A stretch of 7,759 nucleotides of DNA from Acidobacteriota bacterium (GCA_003161495.1 PMOP01000129.1:1-7759); one strand, 5' to 3'. Numbered from the stretch's first letter, positions 1 to 6,647 are shown. Notes: generated by a model not told the origin, from the sequence alone. Numbers and translations: made by a program.

Positions 1-142
1 CTTTATGTCCCTCTGTCCAAGAAAAGTTACCATTCCCAGCGAATTAATTTTCGAGGAATTTTAATGTGAGAAGAAGATGACAACCGGAATCTGGAATTTG
101 TAGCGCCCGCCTTCAGGCGGGCATCTGCGCCATACGTTCCGG
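1..142. other. Left-edge non-coding stretch
   Basis: No credible coding region was found in this stretch on either strand. Bases 1-81 are AT-richer than the rest and carry no motif I recognise. The right half holds the nested palindrome described separately, which lies just after the stop codon of the PilZ gene. Confidence 0.5.
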
Positions 143-144
143 TT
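82..144. repeat. REP-like hairpin nested in an 8-bp inverted repeat
   Basis: The inner element is GTAGC (100-104) followed by a perfect hairpin: GCCCGCC (105-111), loop TTCA (112-115), GGCGGGC (116-122). It is the same type as the two units at 5245-5330: a GTAGC tag, a GC-rich stem and a TTCA loop. It is enclosed by AACCGGAA (82-89) and TTCCGGTT (137-144), a perfect 8-bp outer inverted repeat. The outer right arm overlaps the TAA stop of the PilZ gene at 143-145, so the transcript of that gene could fold into a two-stage stem here. There is no clear T-run after the stem, so a role as intrinsic terminator is possible but not shown. It is an extragenic repeat by position and structure; the family assignment is inference. 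Confidence 0.7.
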
Positions 145-1513
145 ATTGGTTATTCTGCTGGTTTGAACGTCCCGGAATATTCTGCGGAATCTCGGCAATT
201 GATTTGCCGATGGTCTCGAGATAGTTTCGCATTTGGCCTTCGAGCCCAGCCGAAAATTCGCGCGAAAGCTCCGCGGATTTTTCCTGCATGACCCCGGCCA
301 TTTGGCTCCCGACGGAGGCAAGCAACGAATCCACATTTTCGCGCGCGGCCCGTTCGAAGTCCTGATGAATTTTTGATAGAGCTTCGTTTATCTTCGCCGT
401 ATATGCTGCGGTGCTTTTTTCCAGATCCTCAAGCGCTTTCGCGATACTTATATTGGTGGTGTGGGCGAGTTGGTTCTCGATCCCCGCGAAAATAGCCTCG
501 GATTCCTTTCTCAATGCGGTTTCGGCCCCCTCCATTTTCTGCAGGGAATCTTTCGCCACTTCGAGCAAGGGCGCAAGCTGATCGCGAATGCGCCAAACGA
601 AGTGATCGAGCGCCTCACTGCGCACGGCTTCCATATTGCTTTGCACGCGCTCAATGGTGCTGGCCGCCATCGCGTCCAGCATCTGGCTGGCTTCTTTTCC
701 CTGAGCGACGAGGTGCTCCCGCGCAACCTCCATGTCTTGTTCTATCGTTTTCCTCCACAGGGCGTGGCTTTCCCGGGCGCCGGCTTCATGCGCTTCGCTC
801 AACTCCTTCATGGCCTGGCGCTCAATCACTTCCTTGGATGCCGATATCGCGGACTGGATCGCTTTGACGGCTTCCTCCCGGAGTTGCGCGCGAAATTCTT
901 CGAGCATTCCATCCTTCTCTTGGGAGAGAGCGGCGGAGGCAGCTTCCGAGGCCATGGTTTGAATTTGTTCACCCAGGCCGACCATGAGTTTTGCAAGTGG
1001 CGGGATGGAAGTTGCCTGGGTTTCGCTGCCTTCGGCTCTGGAGATTTGATCCGCTGCTTCCTCCGATCCGTTGACGAATGGTTTCTCTTTTCGGGCCACT
1101 AATTTCAATTCGCGCCCAGAAGCAGCGGATTCATCCCCTGCCGACATCTGAAGCGGAAACCAATCCTCCGGTGGAGATGCGATGCCCCAGATATTTCCGG
1201 CGCTCTCGAGTTCCACCGCGACTTGGAAACCCCGTTCTCTGGACCCGAGCTTTTGTGTCCATTTCACGCGCGCCTTGCTCGAGCATCCCGCGGAACCCTT
1301 CATCGGCAACTTTATATCCAGATACACGGTCTCTCCCTGAATGACCTCATGCCTGGACTGGTAGGTGCAGCCGTGGCAACTGATCGTCAAGGTTGAGACC
1401 TGCTCCTGGTAAGGCTCGCGCAGAGCGCCAACGCCTTGCACAAGTACCGGAATGGCCTGGTCGATTCTCGTGCTACGACGCTTCTGTGGAGAAGCAAAAT
1501 GGTGGGACGACAC
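143..1513 (-). CDS. PilZ-domain protein with long C-terminal coiled coil
   Basis: The product is 456 residues if it starts at the GTG at 1511-1513. That start is preceded by GGAGG four bases upstream and opens the protein about 10 residues before the PilZ domain; an ATG at 1610-1612 would add 33 residues of unconvincing sequence. The PilZ domain covers about residues 11-120: RRSTR (12-16) gives the RxxxR c-di-GMP motif, while the second motif is degenerate, with TISCHG at 43-48 in place of D/NxSxxG. GNIWGI (106-111) and EDW (116-118) end the domain. Residues about 125-170 are a charged linker, and about 170-440 are almost continuous Ala/Glu/Lys/Gln-rich helix expected to form a coiled coil. 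No signal peptide or membrane segment is visible, so it should be cytoplasmic. It may be a c-di-GMP-responsive scaffold, but binding is uncertain because of the weak second motif. It sits 149 bp after the DUF971 gene and probably has its own promoter; an AATATA (TATATT on the coding strand) at 1535-1540 is a possible -10. Confidence 0.75.
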   Translation of the reverse strand: MSSHHFASPQKRRSTRIDQAIPVLVQGVGALREPYQEQVSTLTISCHGCTYQSRHEVIQGETVYLDIKLPMKGSAGCSSKARVKWTQKLGSRERGFQVAVELESAGNIWGIASPPEDWFPLQMSAGDESAASGRELKLVARKEKPFVNGSEEAADQISRAEGSETQATSIPPLAKLMVGLGEQIQTMASEAASAALSQEKDGMLEEFRAQLREEAVKAIQSAISASKEVIERQAMKELSEAHEAGARESHALWRKTIEQDMEVAREHLVAQGKEASQMLDAMAASTIERVQSNMEAVRSEALDHFVWRIRDQLAPLLEVAKDSLQKMEGAETALRKESEAIFAGIENQLAHTTNISIAKALEDLEKSTAAYTAKINEALSKIHQDFERAARENVDSLLASVGSQMAGVMQEKSAELSREFSAGLEGQMRNYLETIGKSIAEIPQNIPGRSNQQNNQ

Positions 1514-1579
1514 GAATCCTCCGGCGGGGCTTGGAATATAAAGGGGCTGGAATAGAATGATACATGAGAATGAAGTTTG

Positions 1580-1597
1580 ATGTCCGCATCCGGACAT
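1580..1597. repeat. 7-bp perfect inverted repeat upstream of PilZ gene
   Basis: ATGTCCG (1580-1586), loop CATC (1587-1590), CGGACAT (1591-1597). It lies about 67 bp upstream of the GTG start of the PilZ-domain gene and 66 bp after the DUF971 stop. It could be an operator for the PilZ gene or a weak hairpin ending the operon transcript. No T-run follows on the minus strand, which argues against a strong intrinsic terminator. Confidence 0.5.
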
Positions 1598-1640
1598 TAG
1601 CCCGTAGCTCAAAAGGTATCATCTCAAATGCACCGGGCCA

Positions 1641-1664
1641 AGTTTTAGATTTAGTTTTAGATTT
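1641..1664. repeat. 12-bp perfect tandem duplication at the DUF971 stop
   Basis: AGTTTTAGATTT occurs twice head to tail (1641-1652 and 1653-1664). The second copy overlaps the TAA stop codon of the DUF971 gene at 1663-1665, so the duplication falls almost wholly in the 3' untranslated region and does not change the protein. It is AT-rich in a GC-rich setting and looks like a simple slippage duplication. Confidence 0.8.
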
Positions 1665-2091
1665 ATTGCTCAGTGTGCGCCCTGTACTCCCGCGCGCATT
1701 CTTCGCAGGGGCAAATGGTCCTCAAGAAATCGAAGCTGAAGATTCCTGTGGCGTGGCCGTCGTTAAAATCAATCTGCAATGCATAATTGCCGACGGCGTG
1801 CGCCGATTTCGCCGTCAGCTTCGGCTTGAACATGGGGAGCAGCGGCGAACTTGGCAGCGGGACAGCGCCGTGCGGCGCATTTTCTTTTTTCAATTGCAGA
1901 TCTTTTTCCCGGCCCGCGGCTTTTTTCTGCCGCTCGTCGTTGCACATCGCGCAAGGGCACTCCTCGCGGAGATACGCGAAATCGTAGTGGCTCGCGTGGC
2001 CGTCGGCCCAGGTGATATCGATTCCTGTTCCGGAGGTTACGTGCACTTTTACGCTGGCCGGTTTTCTTCGCGCATCGATGGGAATAGGCAT
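1663..2091 (-). CDS. DUF971 (GBBH-like N-terminal domain) protein with two CPCxxC clusters
   Basis: This 142-residue protein matches the DUF971/GBBH-like N-terminal domain family (also found fused to Mrp/ApbC Fe-S carriers and to gamma-butyrobetaine hydroxylase, where it binds zinc). Two similar halves are visible. The first has ITWADGH (26-32), LREE, then CPCAMC (45-50). The second has GNYALQIDFNDGH (101-113), LR, then CPCEEC (127-132). Between them is a charged linker of about 45 residues. All six cysteines lie in the two clusters, which strongly suggests metal binding. There is no signal peptide, so it should be cytoplasmic. It starts 12 bp after the stop of the ABC ATPase gene and is very likely the last gene of the iron operon. 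The ATG at 2089-2091 has only a distant GGAG about 15 bases upstream, inside the end of the ATPase gene, so translation may be coupled. The biochemical role is unknown; iron or Fe-S handling is inferred from context. Confidence 0.85.
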   Translation of the reverse strand: MPIPIDARRKPASVKVHVTSGTGIDITWADGHASHYDFAYLREECPCAMCNDERQKKAAGREKDLQLKKENAPHGAVPLPSSPLLPMFKPKLTAKSAHAVGNYALQIDFNDGHATGIFSFDFLRTICPCEECAREYRAHTEQ

Positions 2092-2103
2092 AGCGTGGCT
2101 CGG

Positions 2104-2784
2104 TTACTCCTTGGCCATGGAAGGCACGGTGATGCGAGCCAGGCGCCCGTGTTCCAGTTCTACGCGGCGGTCCGCAAGATTTCCGATGGCCTGCGAATGC
2201 GTCACGACAAGAATGGTGTGCCCCGCGTCATGCAGCTCGCGCAAAAGTTTCAGGACCACCGCTTCGTTCGCCTCGTCCAGATTTCCAGTCGGTTCGTCCG
2301 CGAGAATTACTTTCGGCTGATTGATCAGCGCGCGGGCAATGGCGACGCGCTGTTGCTCGCCGCCCGATAGCTCCGCGGGAACGTGAGTCAACCGGTCGCT
2401 GAGGCCCACGCGTCCCAGGGCTTGCGCGGCTTCTTTTTCGTCGGTGATGCTGTGAAAATATTGCGCCAGCATGACATTTTCCAGCGCCGTCAGATAGGGA
2501 ACCAGATGAAATTGTTGAAACACAAAACCGATTTTATCGGCGCGGTAACGCGTCAATTCGCGTTCGCCGAGATTGCCGATTTCCAGGCCGTCGACCACAA
2601 CGCGGCCCGCGCTCGGATGATCGAGCCCGCCGAGAATATTGATGAGCGTCGTTTTGCCGGAGCCGGAAGGGCCCATGATGGCGATCCACTCGCCCGCTTC
2701 CACCTCGAAGGTCACGCGGTCAAGCGCGCAAACTTCGCCGAAGCGCTTTTCGAGTTTTTCGACCTGGACCAGCGGCACCATCAT
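2104..2784 (-). CDS. ABC transporter ATP-binding protein (MacB/LolD type)
   Basis: This is the ATPase for the two FtsX-type permeases encoded just upstream. It has all catalytic motifs of an active ABC subunit: Walker A GPSGSGKTT (38-46), Q-loop in FVFQQFHLVP (87-96), signature LSGGEQQ (139-145), Walker B VILADE with Glu164, D-loop GNLD (167-170) and switch His196. At 226 residues it is a stand-alone nucleotide-binding domain of the LolD/MacB/FtsE group. Its ATG overlaps the permease stop as ATGA (2781-2784), which indicates translational coupling. Two ATG codons are adjacent. A strong GAGGAG ends one base before the first and four bases before the second, so the second (2779-2781, 225 residues) may be the true start. 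Subfamily sequence alone would suggest MacB or lipoprotein export. The gene order with FTR1 instead points to the ABC part of a P19/Ftr-type iron locus; the transported substrate is not known. Confidence 0.96.
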   Translation of the reverse strand: MMVPLVQVEKLEKRFGEVCALDRVTFEVEAGEWIAIMGPSGSGKTTLINILGGLDHPSAGRVVVDGLEIGNLGERELTRYRADKIGFVFQQFHLVPYLTALENVMLAQYFHSITDEKEAAQALGRVGLSDRLTHVPAELSGGEQQRVAIARALINQPKVILADEPTGNLDEANEAVVLKLLRELHDAGHTILVVTHSQAIGNLADRRVELEHGRLARITVPSMAKE

Positions 2785-3899
2785 TCTCCTCGCAAAATCT
2801 CCGCCGGGCGCACTTGCCCGAGAAGGCGCAACGGAAAAGCCCCGGCCAGCGCCACGGCCACCGTCAACGCGATCGTGATGGGCAAAACTTCAAAGCGCGC
2901 TGAAATGACCACGCCGAAAATGCGCTCGCCCATCCATCGCGCCAACACCACGCCAAGCAGGAATCCGAGCAGGCCGCCGACTGCGCCGAGCGTGCCCGCT
3001 TCGGCCAGAAACAATCGCATAATCCGCGGAACCGTCCCGCCAAGCGCCTTCATGAGGCCGACGTCCCGCCGGCGTTCCATCGCCAGCGCCGCCATTGAGG
3101 CCAGCACGCCAAACATCGAGAGCACCAGAATCAGCGCAATGGTCCAGAAAATCAAACCACGGATTCTTCCGAGAATTTTCCCCTCGGCTGCGGCGATCTG
3201 ACGCACAGGCCGCACTTCGAGGCCGGGTAAATTATCCGTGAGCCTGCGCGTTACTCCCTCGATTTCGGATGGCGTTCCCGAAACGCTCAATTGCACAAGG
3301 CTCACTCGGCCGGAGAGGCCCGCAAGATTTTGCGCGGAATCGAGGTTCGTGAGGATTTGATTGTCTTCCGCGCCGCCGGTTGTAACAATTCCCGCAACCG
3401 TCAGTGAAATATTGCGATCGCCGGAACGCAGCACGACCGAACTGCCGGGCGCGAGCCCAAGCTGACGCGCGGCGTTGAAGCCCACGAGGCAATGTTCGTG
3501 ATCGTCGCGAGAAGATACCCAGCCGCCCTCGAGCTTCCACCAGGAATTCATTTTGGCCACCTGGTCAAACCAGGTTCCCGCCAAAATGACCGGCTGCGAT
3601 CCGGAATTCGCGGCCACATAAAGATACGGCGCGGTGGCGATAATTTGCGGGAGGCGCAGAGCGGCGATGCGATCCAGAACGCCGGTGTCGGCGAGCGCGG
3701 CTTCGCTGCCGCCGGCGGGCGGTGCGATGACGACATTTGCTCCAAGCGTGCGAAATTCCTGCGTCAGTTTGCGTTCCGCATCCAAATTGACATTGAGCAG
3801 CGCGGAACAGACCGCGGCCCCGCTCGTAAGCGCAATCAGAGCGACGGCTAAGCGGCCCCTGCTGGCGCCGAGCAATTTCCAAAGAATTCGCAGGAACAT
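2781..3899 (-). CDS. FtsX/MacB-type ABC permease, short partner
   Basis: This is a 372-residue permease with the MacB architecture: an N-terminal membrane helix (about 16-36), a large extracytoplasmic domain (about 40-245), and three C-terminal helices (about 247-270, 296-320 and 336-357). The loop ERRRDVGLMKALGG (275-288) is the usual ATPase-coupling region, and the protein ends in the family-typical PAEILRGE. The ATG at 3897-3899 is preferred: it gives MFLRI, the same first five residues as the sister permease, and lies 19 bp after that gene's stop. An upstream start at 3995 would add 32 residues lying entirely over the neighbour's coding end and is unlikely. A GAGG overlapping the neighbour's stop is the nearest ribosome-binding signal but is too far (about 16 bases). 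The two permeases share TLGAN/SLGAN, GIVxTGG-x-EDN and LPGxEVRxxRQ-xA blocks, so they arose by duplication and probably form a heterodimer. Confidence 0.93.
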   Translation of the reverse strand: MFLRILWKLLGASRGRLAVALIALTSGAAVCSALLNVNLDAERKLTQEFRTLGANVVIAPPAGGSEAALADTGVLDRIAALRLPQIIATAPYLYVAANSGSQPVILAGTWFDQVAKMNSWWKLEGGWVSSRDDHEHCLVGFNAARQLGLAPGSSVVLRSGDRNISLTVAGIVTTGGAEDNQILTNLDSAQNLAGLSGRVSLVQLSVSGTPSEIEGVTRRLTDNLPGLEVRPVRQIAAAEGKILGRIRGLIFWTIALILVLSMFGVLASMAALAMERRRDVGLMKALGGTVPRIMRLFLAEAGTLGAVGGLLGFLLGVVLARWMGERIFGVVISARFEVLPITIALTVAVALAGAFPLRLLGQVRPAEILRGE

Positions 3900-3918
3900 C
3901 GAGCGGCTCGCCACGTCC

Positions 3919-5202
3919 TCACTCTCCCCGCAACACGGGAGCGGGATCGACGCGCGAGGCACGTCCAAGCGGAAGGAGACTCCCCAGCAGCGCAACGACC
4001 GCCGCTAGGACCAGAACAATCGGAAGCAGAATCCATCGAAGCTCGGGCGCTGTGCCAAAAATTCCGATGCCGAGCTCGCGCGCCAGCACAATTCCCAGCG
4101 CGTATCCCAGAACGCCGCCGACCAGCGCCAGAAACAATTGCTCCGCAACAAAAAATGCGCTGACCGCGCGGCGGCTCGCTCCGAGCGCCTTCATCAAACC
4201 AATTTCCGAGCGCCGCTCGAGCACCGTCGTCGCGGACGTCGCGCCCACCGCCAGCGCCGCCGCGAATAAAGCCGCAATCGTAACGATCCACATCAGGCCG
4301 CTCACGCGCGTCAGAATTCGTCCTTCGCCTTCGGCGACTTGCCGGATCGCGCGTACCTCCACGCCGGGAAGTTGCTGCTGAATCTGGTGCGAGATTGAGG
4401 AAATGTACGGGCTGCAATACCAGCGGTCGTATTCGACCGGGGTCATTGTCGAGGGATCACGCTCGGAGAAGGAGTCCGCGGGTTTCGTCAGCGCGCTCAC
4501 CAGCAGGCGCCGATACTCGCCGGGGCGGCCCGCCAGTTCCTGCGCAATTTCCAGTGGCGCGAGGATGGAGTTGTCCTCGCGGCCTCCAGTGGAAACAATG
4601 CCCGTGATCGTAAGCGTGCGCGAGTGACCGTCTGCATCGATTTTGATTTGGCTTCCGGCGCGCAAATTCAAGCGCTGCGCAAGCGCTGCGCCCGCAACGC
4701 CTTCTTCGGCGGCATCGGAAAACCATCGCCCGTCGACATGCCACCACGGATCGGTGGCCGAAATTCCCGTCGTGAACGCACTGCCGTCGGGCACGGTGAC
4801 AGAGTGGCTGTACCATGTGCCAATCATTTCTTCGTGAGAAATTTCCTGCGAGCCGCTGGATGAGATGGACACGGGAACGTCGAGAAACGGCGCAAATCCC
4901 ACAACGTTGTTGCGCCAGAAAATGGTTTTCAATTTTCCGAGATCGCTCACAGGCAAATAGGCGCCGGCGTCAACGGGCCGGTAATCGACTCCCCCAATTT
5001 CCAGCGGCAGCGTGTCGGAAGCAGGCGTGACCAACAGATTCGCGCCCAGCGAACGGAATTCCCGCGCCAGCCGGTCTCCCACATCCAGAGCCACTTCCAG
5101 CGTGGCCGTCGCAACCGCCATGCCCAGCGCCAGCGCCGCCGCCGTGAGCACTTTCCGGCGCGGTTTTCGCGTGAATGAATCGCTGACGATTCGAAGAAAC
5201 AT
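3919..5202 (-). CDS. FtsX/MacB-type ABC permease, long partner
   Basis: This 427-residue paralogue of the downstream permease has the same layout: helix 1 about 17-38, an extracytoplasmic domain about 42-298, and helices about 302-325, 347-373 and 389-410. The coupling loop is ERRSEIGLMKALGAS (329-343) and the end is APVLRGE. The extra 55 residues are in the outer domain. They include segments around 61-85, 112-148 and 240-268, the last holding YDRWYCSPYI (258-267), which the short partner lacks. This gives the outer domain a Cys and an aromatic cluster that could mark the partner-binding face. The start is fixed by an in-frame TAG two codons before the ATG at 5200-5202; no good Shine-Dalgarno is visible. 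Gene order FTR1, permease, permease, ATPase matches P19/Ftr-type iron loci as I recall them from Campylobacter (Cj1658-Cj1663), where the function of the ABC part is unsettled. Confidence 0.93.
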   Translation of the reverse strand: MFLRIVSDSFTRKPRRKVLTAAALALGMAVATATLEVALDVGDRLAREFRSLGANLLVTPASDTLPLEIGGVDYRPVDAGAYLPVSDLGKLKTIFWRNNVVGFAPFLDVPVSISSSGSQEISHEEMIGTWYSHSVTVPDGSAFTTGISATDPWWHVDGRWFSDAAEEGVAGAALAQRLNLRAGSQIKIDADGHSRTLTITGIVSTGGREDNSILAPLEIAQELAGRPGEYRRLLVSALTKPADSFSERDPSTMTPVEYDRWYCSPYISSISHQIQQQLPGVEVRAIRQVAEGEGRILTRVSGLMWIVTIAALFAAALAVGATSATTVLERRSEIGLMKALGASRRAVSAFFVAEQLFLALVGGVLGYALGIVLARELGIGIFGTAPELRWILLPIVLVLAAVVALLGSLLPLGRASRVDPAPVLRGE

Positions 5203-5244
5203 AGTCTACTGTCCCATCCGAAAATCTATCGCGTACTCCCACAG

Positions 5245-5330
5245 AAAACCCCGCCTCTGAAGAGGCGGGCTACAGCAAACCGCCGTCGCTTATGAATGCT
5301 GTAGCCCGGGTCTTCAGACCCGGGGGTTTT
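5245..5330. repeat. Compound REP-like palindrome (BIME-like) between FTR1 and permease genes
   Basis: Two REP-like units lie head to head. Unit one is CCCGCCTC (5250-5257), loop TGAA, GAGGCGGG (5262-5269), then CTAC. Unit two is GTAG, then CCCGGGTC (5305-5312), loop TTCA, GACCCGGG (5317-5324). GGGCTACAGC (5267-5276) pairs with GCTGTAGCCC (5298-5307), and the outermost AAAACCCC (5245-5252) pairs with GGGGTTTT (5323-5330), so the whole 86 bp is one large inverted repeat around a 21-base centre. On the minus strand the second stem is followed by GTTTTC, so partial termination or mRNA-end protection between the FTR1 gene and the ABC genes is plausible. It fills about half of the 185-bp gap between the two genes; the rest shows no clear promoter. 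Confidence 0.85.
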
Positions 5331-5387
5331 CGGCGATCATCTTACGGAAACTCTGGACGGGATCCAAATTGAGTTATGCAATCGCTC

Positions 5388-6647
5388 CTACTGAGAGACC
5401 CGGCTCCTCGCTTCGGCCAATTTCGAAACGTCGATCACCAGCGCGCCGCTATCCATGCGCGACGGAACGCCCACGGGATTGCATCCGCCCGCTTCCCCGA
5501 TCGTCGGAATGTAAATGGCGGAGGCGCAGTTGCGGCACACGACGTTCGAACCATCCTGGCGATATCCGGCCGTCCCGCAAATGAGGCAAGCATCGAGCGC
5601 GGTGCCCCAGCTTCCGTTCGGCTTTCGAATGACGAGAAAACGCAGGCTCGTCCCGCTCGCGTCCACGCTGTAAACGTGAAGATTCGCATCGCTGATCTCG
5701 GCGAGCGGAATGCGGACCGACCCGTCTTCCGACTGGATCGAGCGAGCCTCGGTCGTCGCGCTCACCCGCGTGTAAGCGAATTCCGCGGCCAGAATCAGGA
5801 TGACGGCAGTGCAGGTGAACGCCGAAGCGAACGCCCAGCGGCGCTGTTTCCTGCGCTCCCATTCGAGCCGCCGGCGCTCCGCAGCGTCGGGCACATTCTC
5901 AGCCGCGCGGCCACGCGCCGCCATCCATTCGCGCAGGACGAGAAGCGCGGCCGCGCCAAGAATCACGGTGAAAAAGAAAAATTCGTTGCGAACGATGGGA
6001 CCGACGTAAGCCATCTCCACCTTGCTGGAGGGCAACCACATGGCCTCACTCAATTCGTGAATGCCGGTCAGCGCCAGTTGCACGGCCACGATAATCAGGA
6101 TTGTGCTGGTCGCGGAAAAAAATCTTCCCAAAGAAATCTTCAATGTTCCCTGGAAAAAGAAAACTCCTACGGCGACCGCGACGCCCAGCCCCAGAACCGT
6201 TCCGATCCAAACCGCGAGTCCTTCGGTGGAAAGTTCCACCGCCCGCAAAATCAGCGCAAGCTCGGCGCCCTCTCGAACCACCATGAGAAAAACGAATAAT
6301 GCCAGGCCGAACCCCGCGGACAACTCCGATTTGGCCGCGTGCTTTTCGACGCGCGCTTCGATTTCCTTTTTTAGATGCCGAGCCACGCGGTTCATCCAGA
6401 TAATCATCGTGACCACAAAAACGGCGGCGACCAGAAGCAGCACGCCCTCGAATCCGTCTTCGCTGACTTTCCAGCGCTCCAGCGCGATGGCGACAGCCAG
6501 GCTGGACGCCACTGCGGCAAGGACGCCGCCCCACACCCAGCGCACGAGATTCGAGCGCCCCGTGCGATTCAGATAGACGAGTACGATGCCGACGACAAGC
6601 GCGGCTTCGACGCCTTCCCGAAGAGCGATGAGAAAAGCAGAGAGCAA
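5388..6647 (-). CDS. FTR1-family iron permease fused to FtrD-like (DUF2318) Cys-rich domain
   Basis: This inner-membrane protein probably imports iron. Numbered from the preferred TTG at 6645-6647 it has 419 residues. The FTR1 part (about 1-240, seven predicted helices) has both ferroxidase/permease signatures: REGVE (10-14) and REGAE (125-129), as in EfeU and yeast Ftr1. A charged loop (about 240-268) leads to an eighth helix (about 269-292). The rest, about 295-419, is an outer-face domain of the DUF2318/FtrD type, with CLIC (354-357), CRNC (371-374) and GGCNP (387-391, Cys389). These five cysteines fit an Fe-S or other metal/redox centre.

The start is TTG: an in-frame TAA lies at 6657-6659. 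AAGGA directly abuts a first TTG (6651-6653) but sits six bases from the second TTG, which also puts REGVE at residue 10 as in EfeU. It is the first gene of the iron operon. FtrC and FtrD are separate proteins in Bordetella and Brucella; here they are joined. No P19 or cupredoxin gene is present nearby. Confidence 0.94.
   Translation of the reverse strand: MLSAFLIALREGVEAALVVGIVLVYLNRTGRSNLVRWVWGGVLAAVASSLAVAIALERWKVSEDGFEGVLLLVAAVFVVTMIIWMNRVARHLKKEIEARVEKHAAKSELSAGFGLALFVFLMVVREGAELALILRAVELSTEGLAVWIGTVLGLGVAVAVGVFFFQGTLKISLGRFFSATSTILIIVAVQLALTGIHELSEAMWLPSSKVEMAYVGPIVRNEFFFFTVILGAAALLVLREWMAARGRAAENVPDAAERRRLEWERRKQRRWAFASAFTCTAVILILAAEFAYTRVSATTEARSIQSEDGSVRIPLAEISDANLHVYSVDASGTSLRFLVIRKPNGSWGTALDACLICGTAGYRQDGSNVVCRNCASAIYIPTIGEAGGCNPVGVPSRMDSGALVIDVSKLAEARSRVSQ

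Noticed and set aside
1601..1640. tRNA-like stretch (CCCGTAGCTCAAAAGGTA followed later by CCGGGC)
   Set aside because: The D-stem partner for GCTC is missing, no anticodon arm or TTCGA T-loop follows at the right spacing, and the length is too short for a tRNA.
1564..2370. 268-codon plus-strand open frame
   Set aside because: It lies antisense to the DUF971 and ABC ATPase genes, whose motifs are unmistakable; its own translation is Arg-rich without recognisable domains, typical of a shadow in GC-rich DNA.
2383..3201. 272-codon plus-strand open frame
   Set aside because: Antisense to the ATPase and short permease; low-complexity Arg/Pro/Ser composition and no family features.
3900..3995. Upstream extension of the short permease to 3995
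   Set aside because: The added 32 residues overlap the coding end of the long permease and lack permease features, whereas MFLRI at 3899 matches the sister protein's start.
4670..4691. 11-bp tandem repeat AAGCGCTGCGC inside the long permease
   Set aside because: The unit is not a multiple of three and the protein is intact across it, so it is most likely chance similarity of Ala/Arg/Leu codons in GC-rich coding DNA.
2104..5202. MacAB-TolC or LolCDE export system
   Set aside because: No MacA-like adaptor is present and MacB has its ATPase fused to the permease; adjacency to FTR1-FtrD fits an iron locus better than lipoprotein or drug export, though the ABC subfamily alone does not exclude it.
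5376..6299. 307-codon plus-strand open frame
   Set aside because: Antisense to the FTR1-FtrD gene, which has both RExxE motifs and the DUF2318 cysteines; the plus-strand product shows nothing recognisable.
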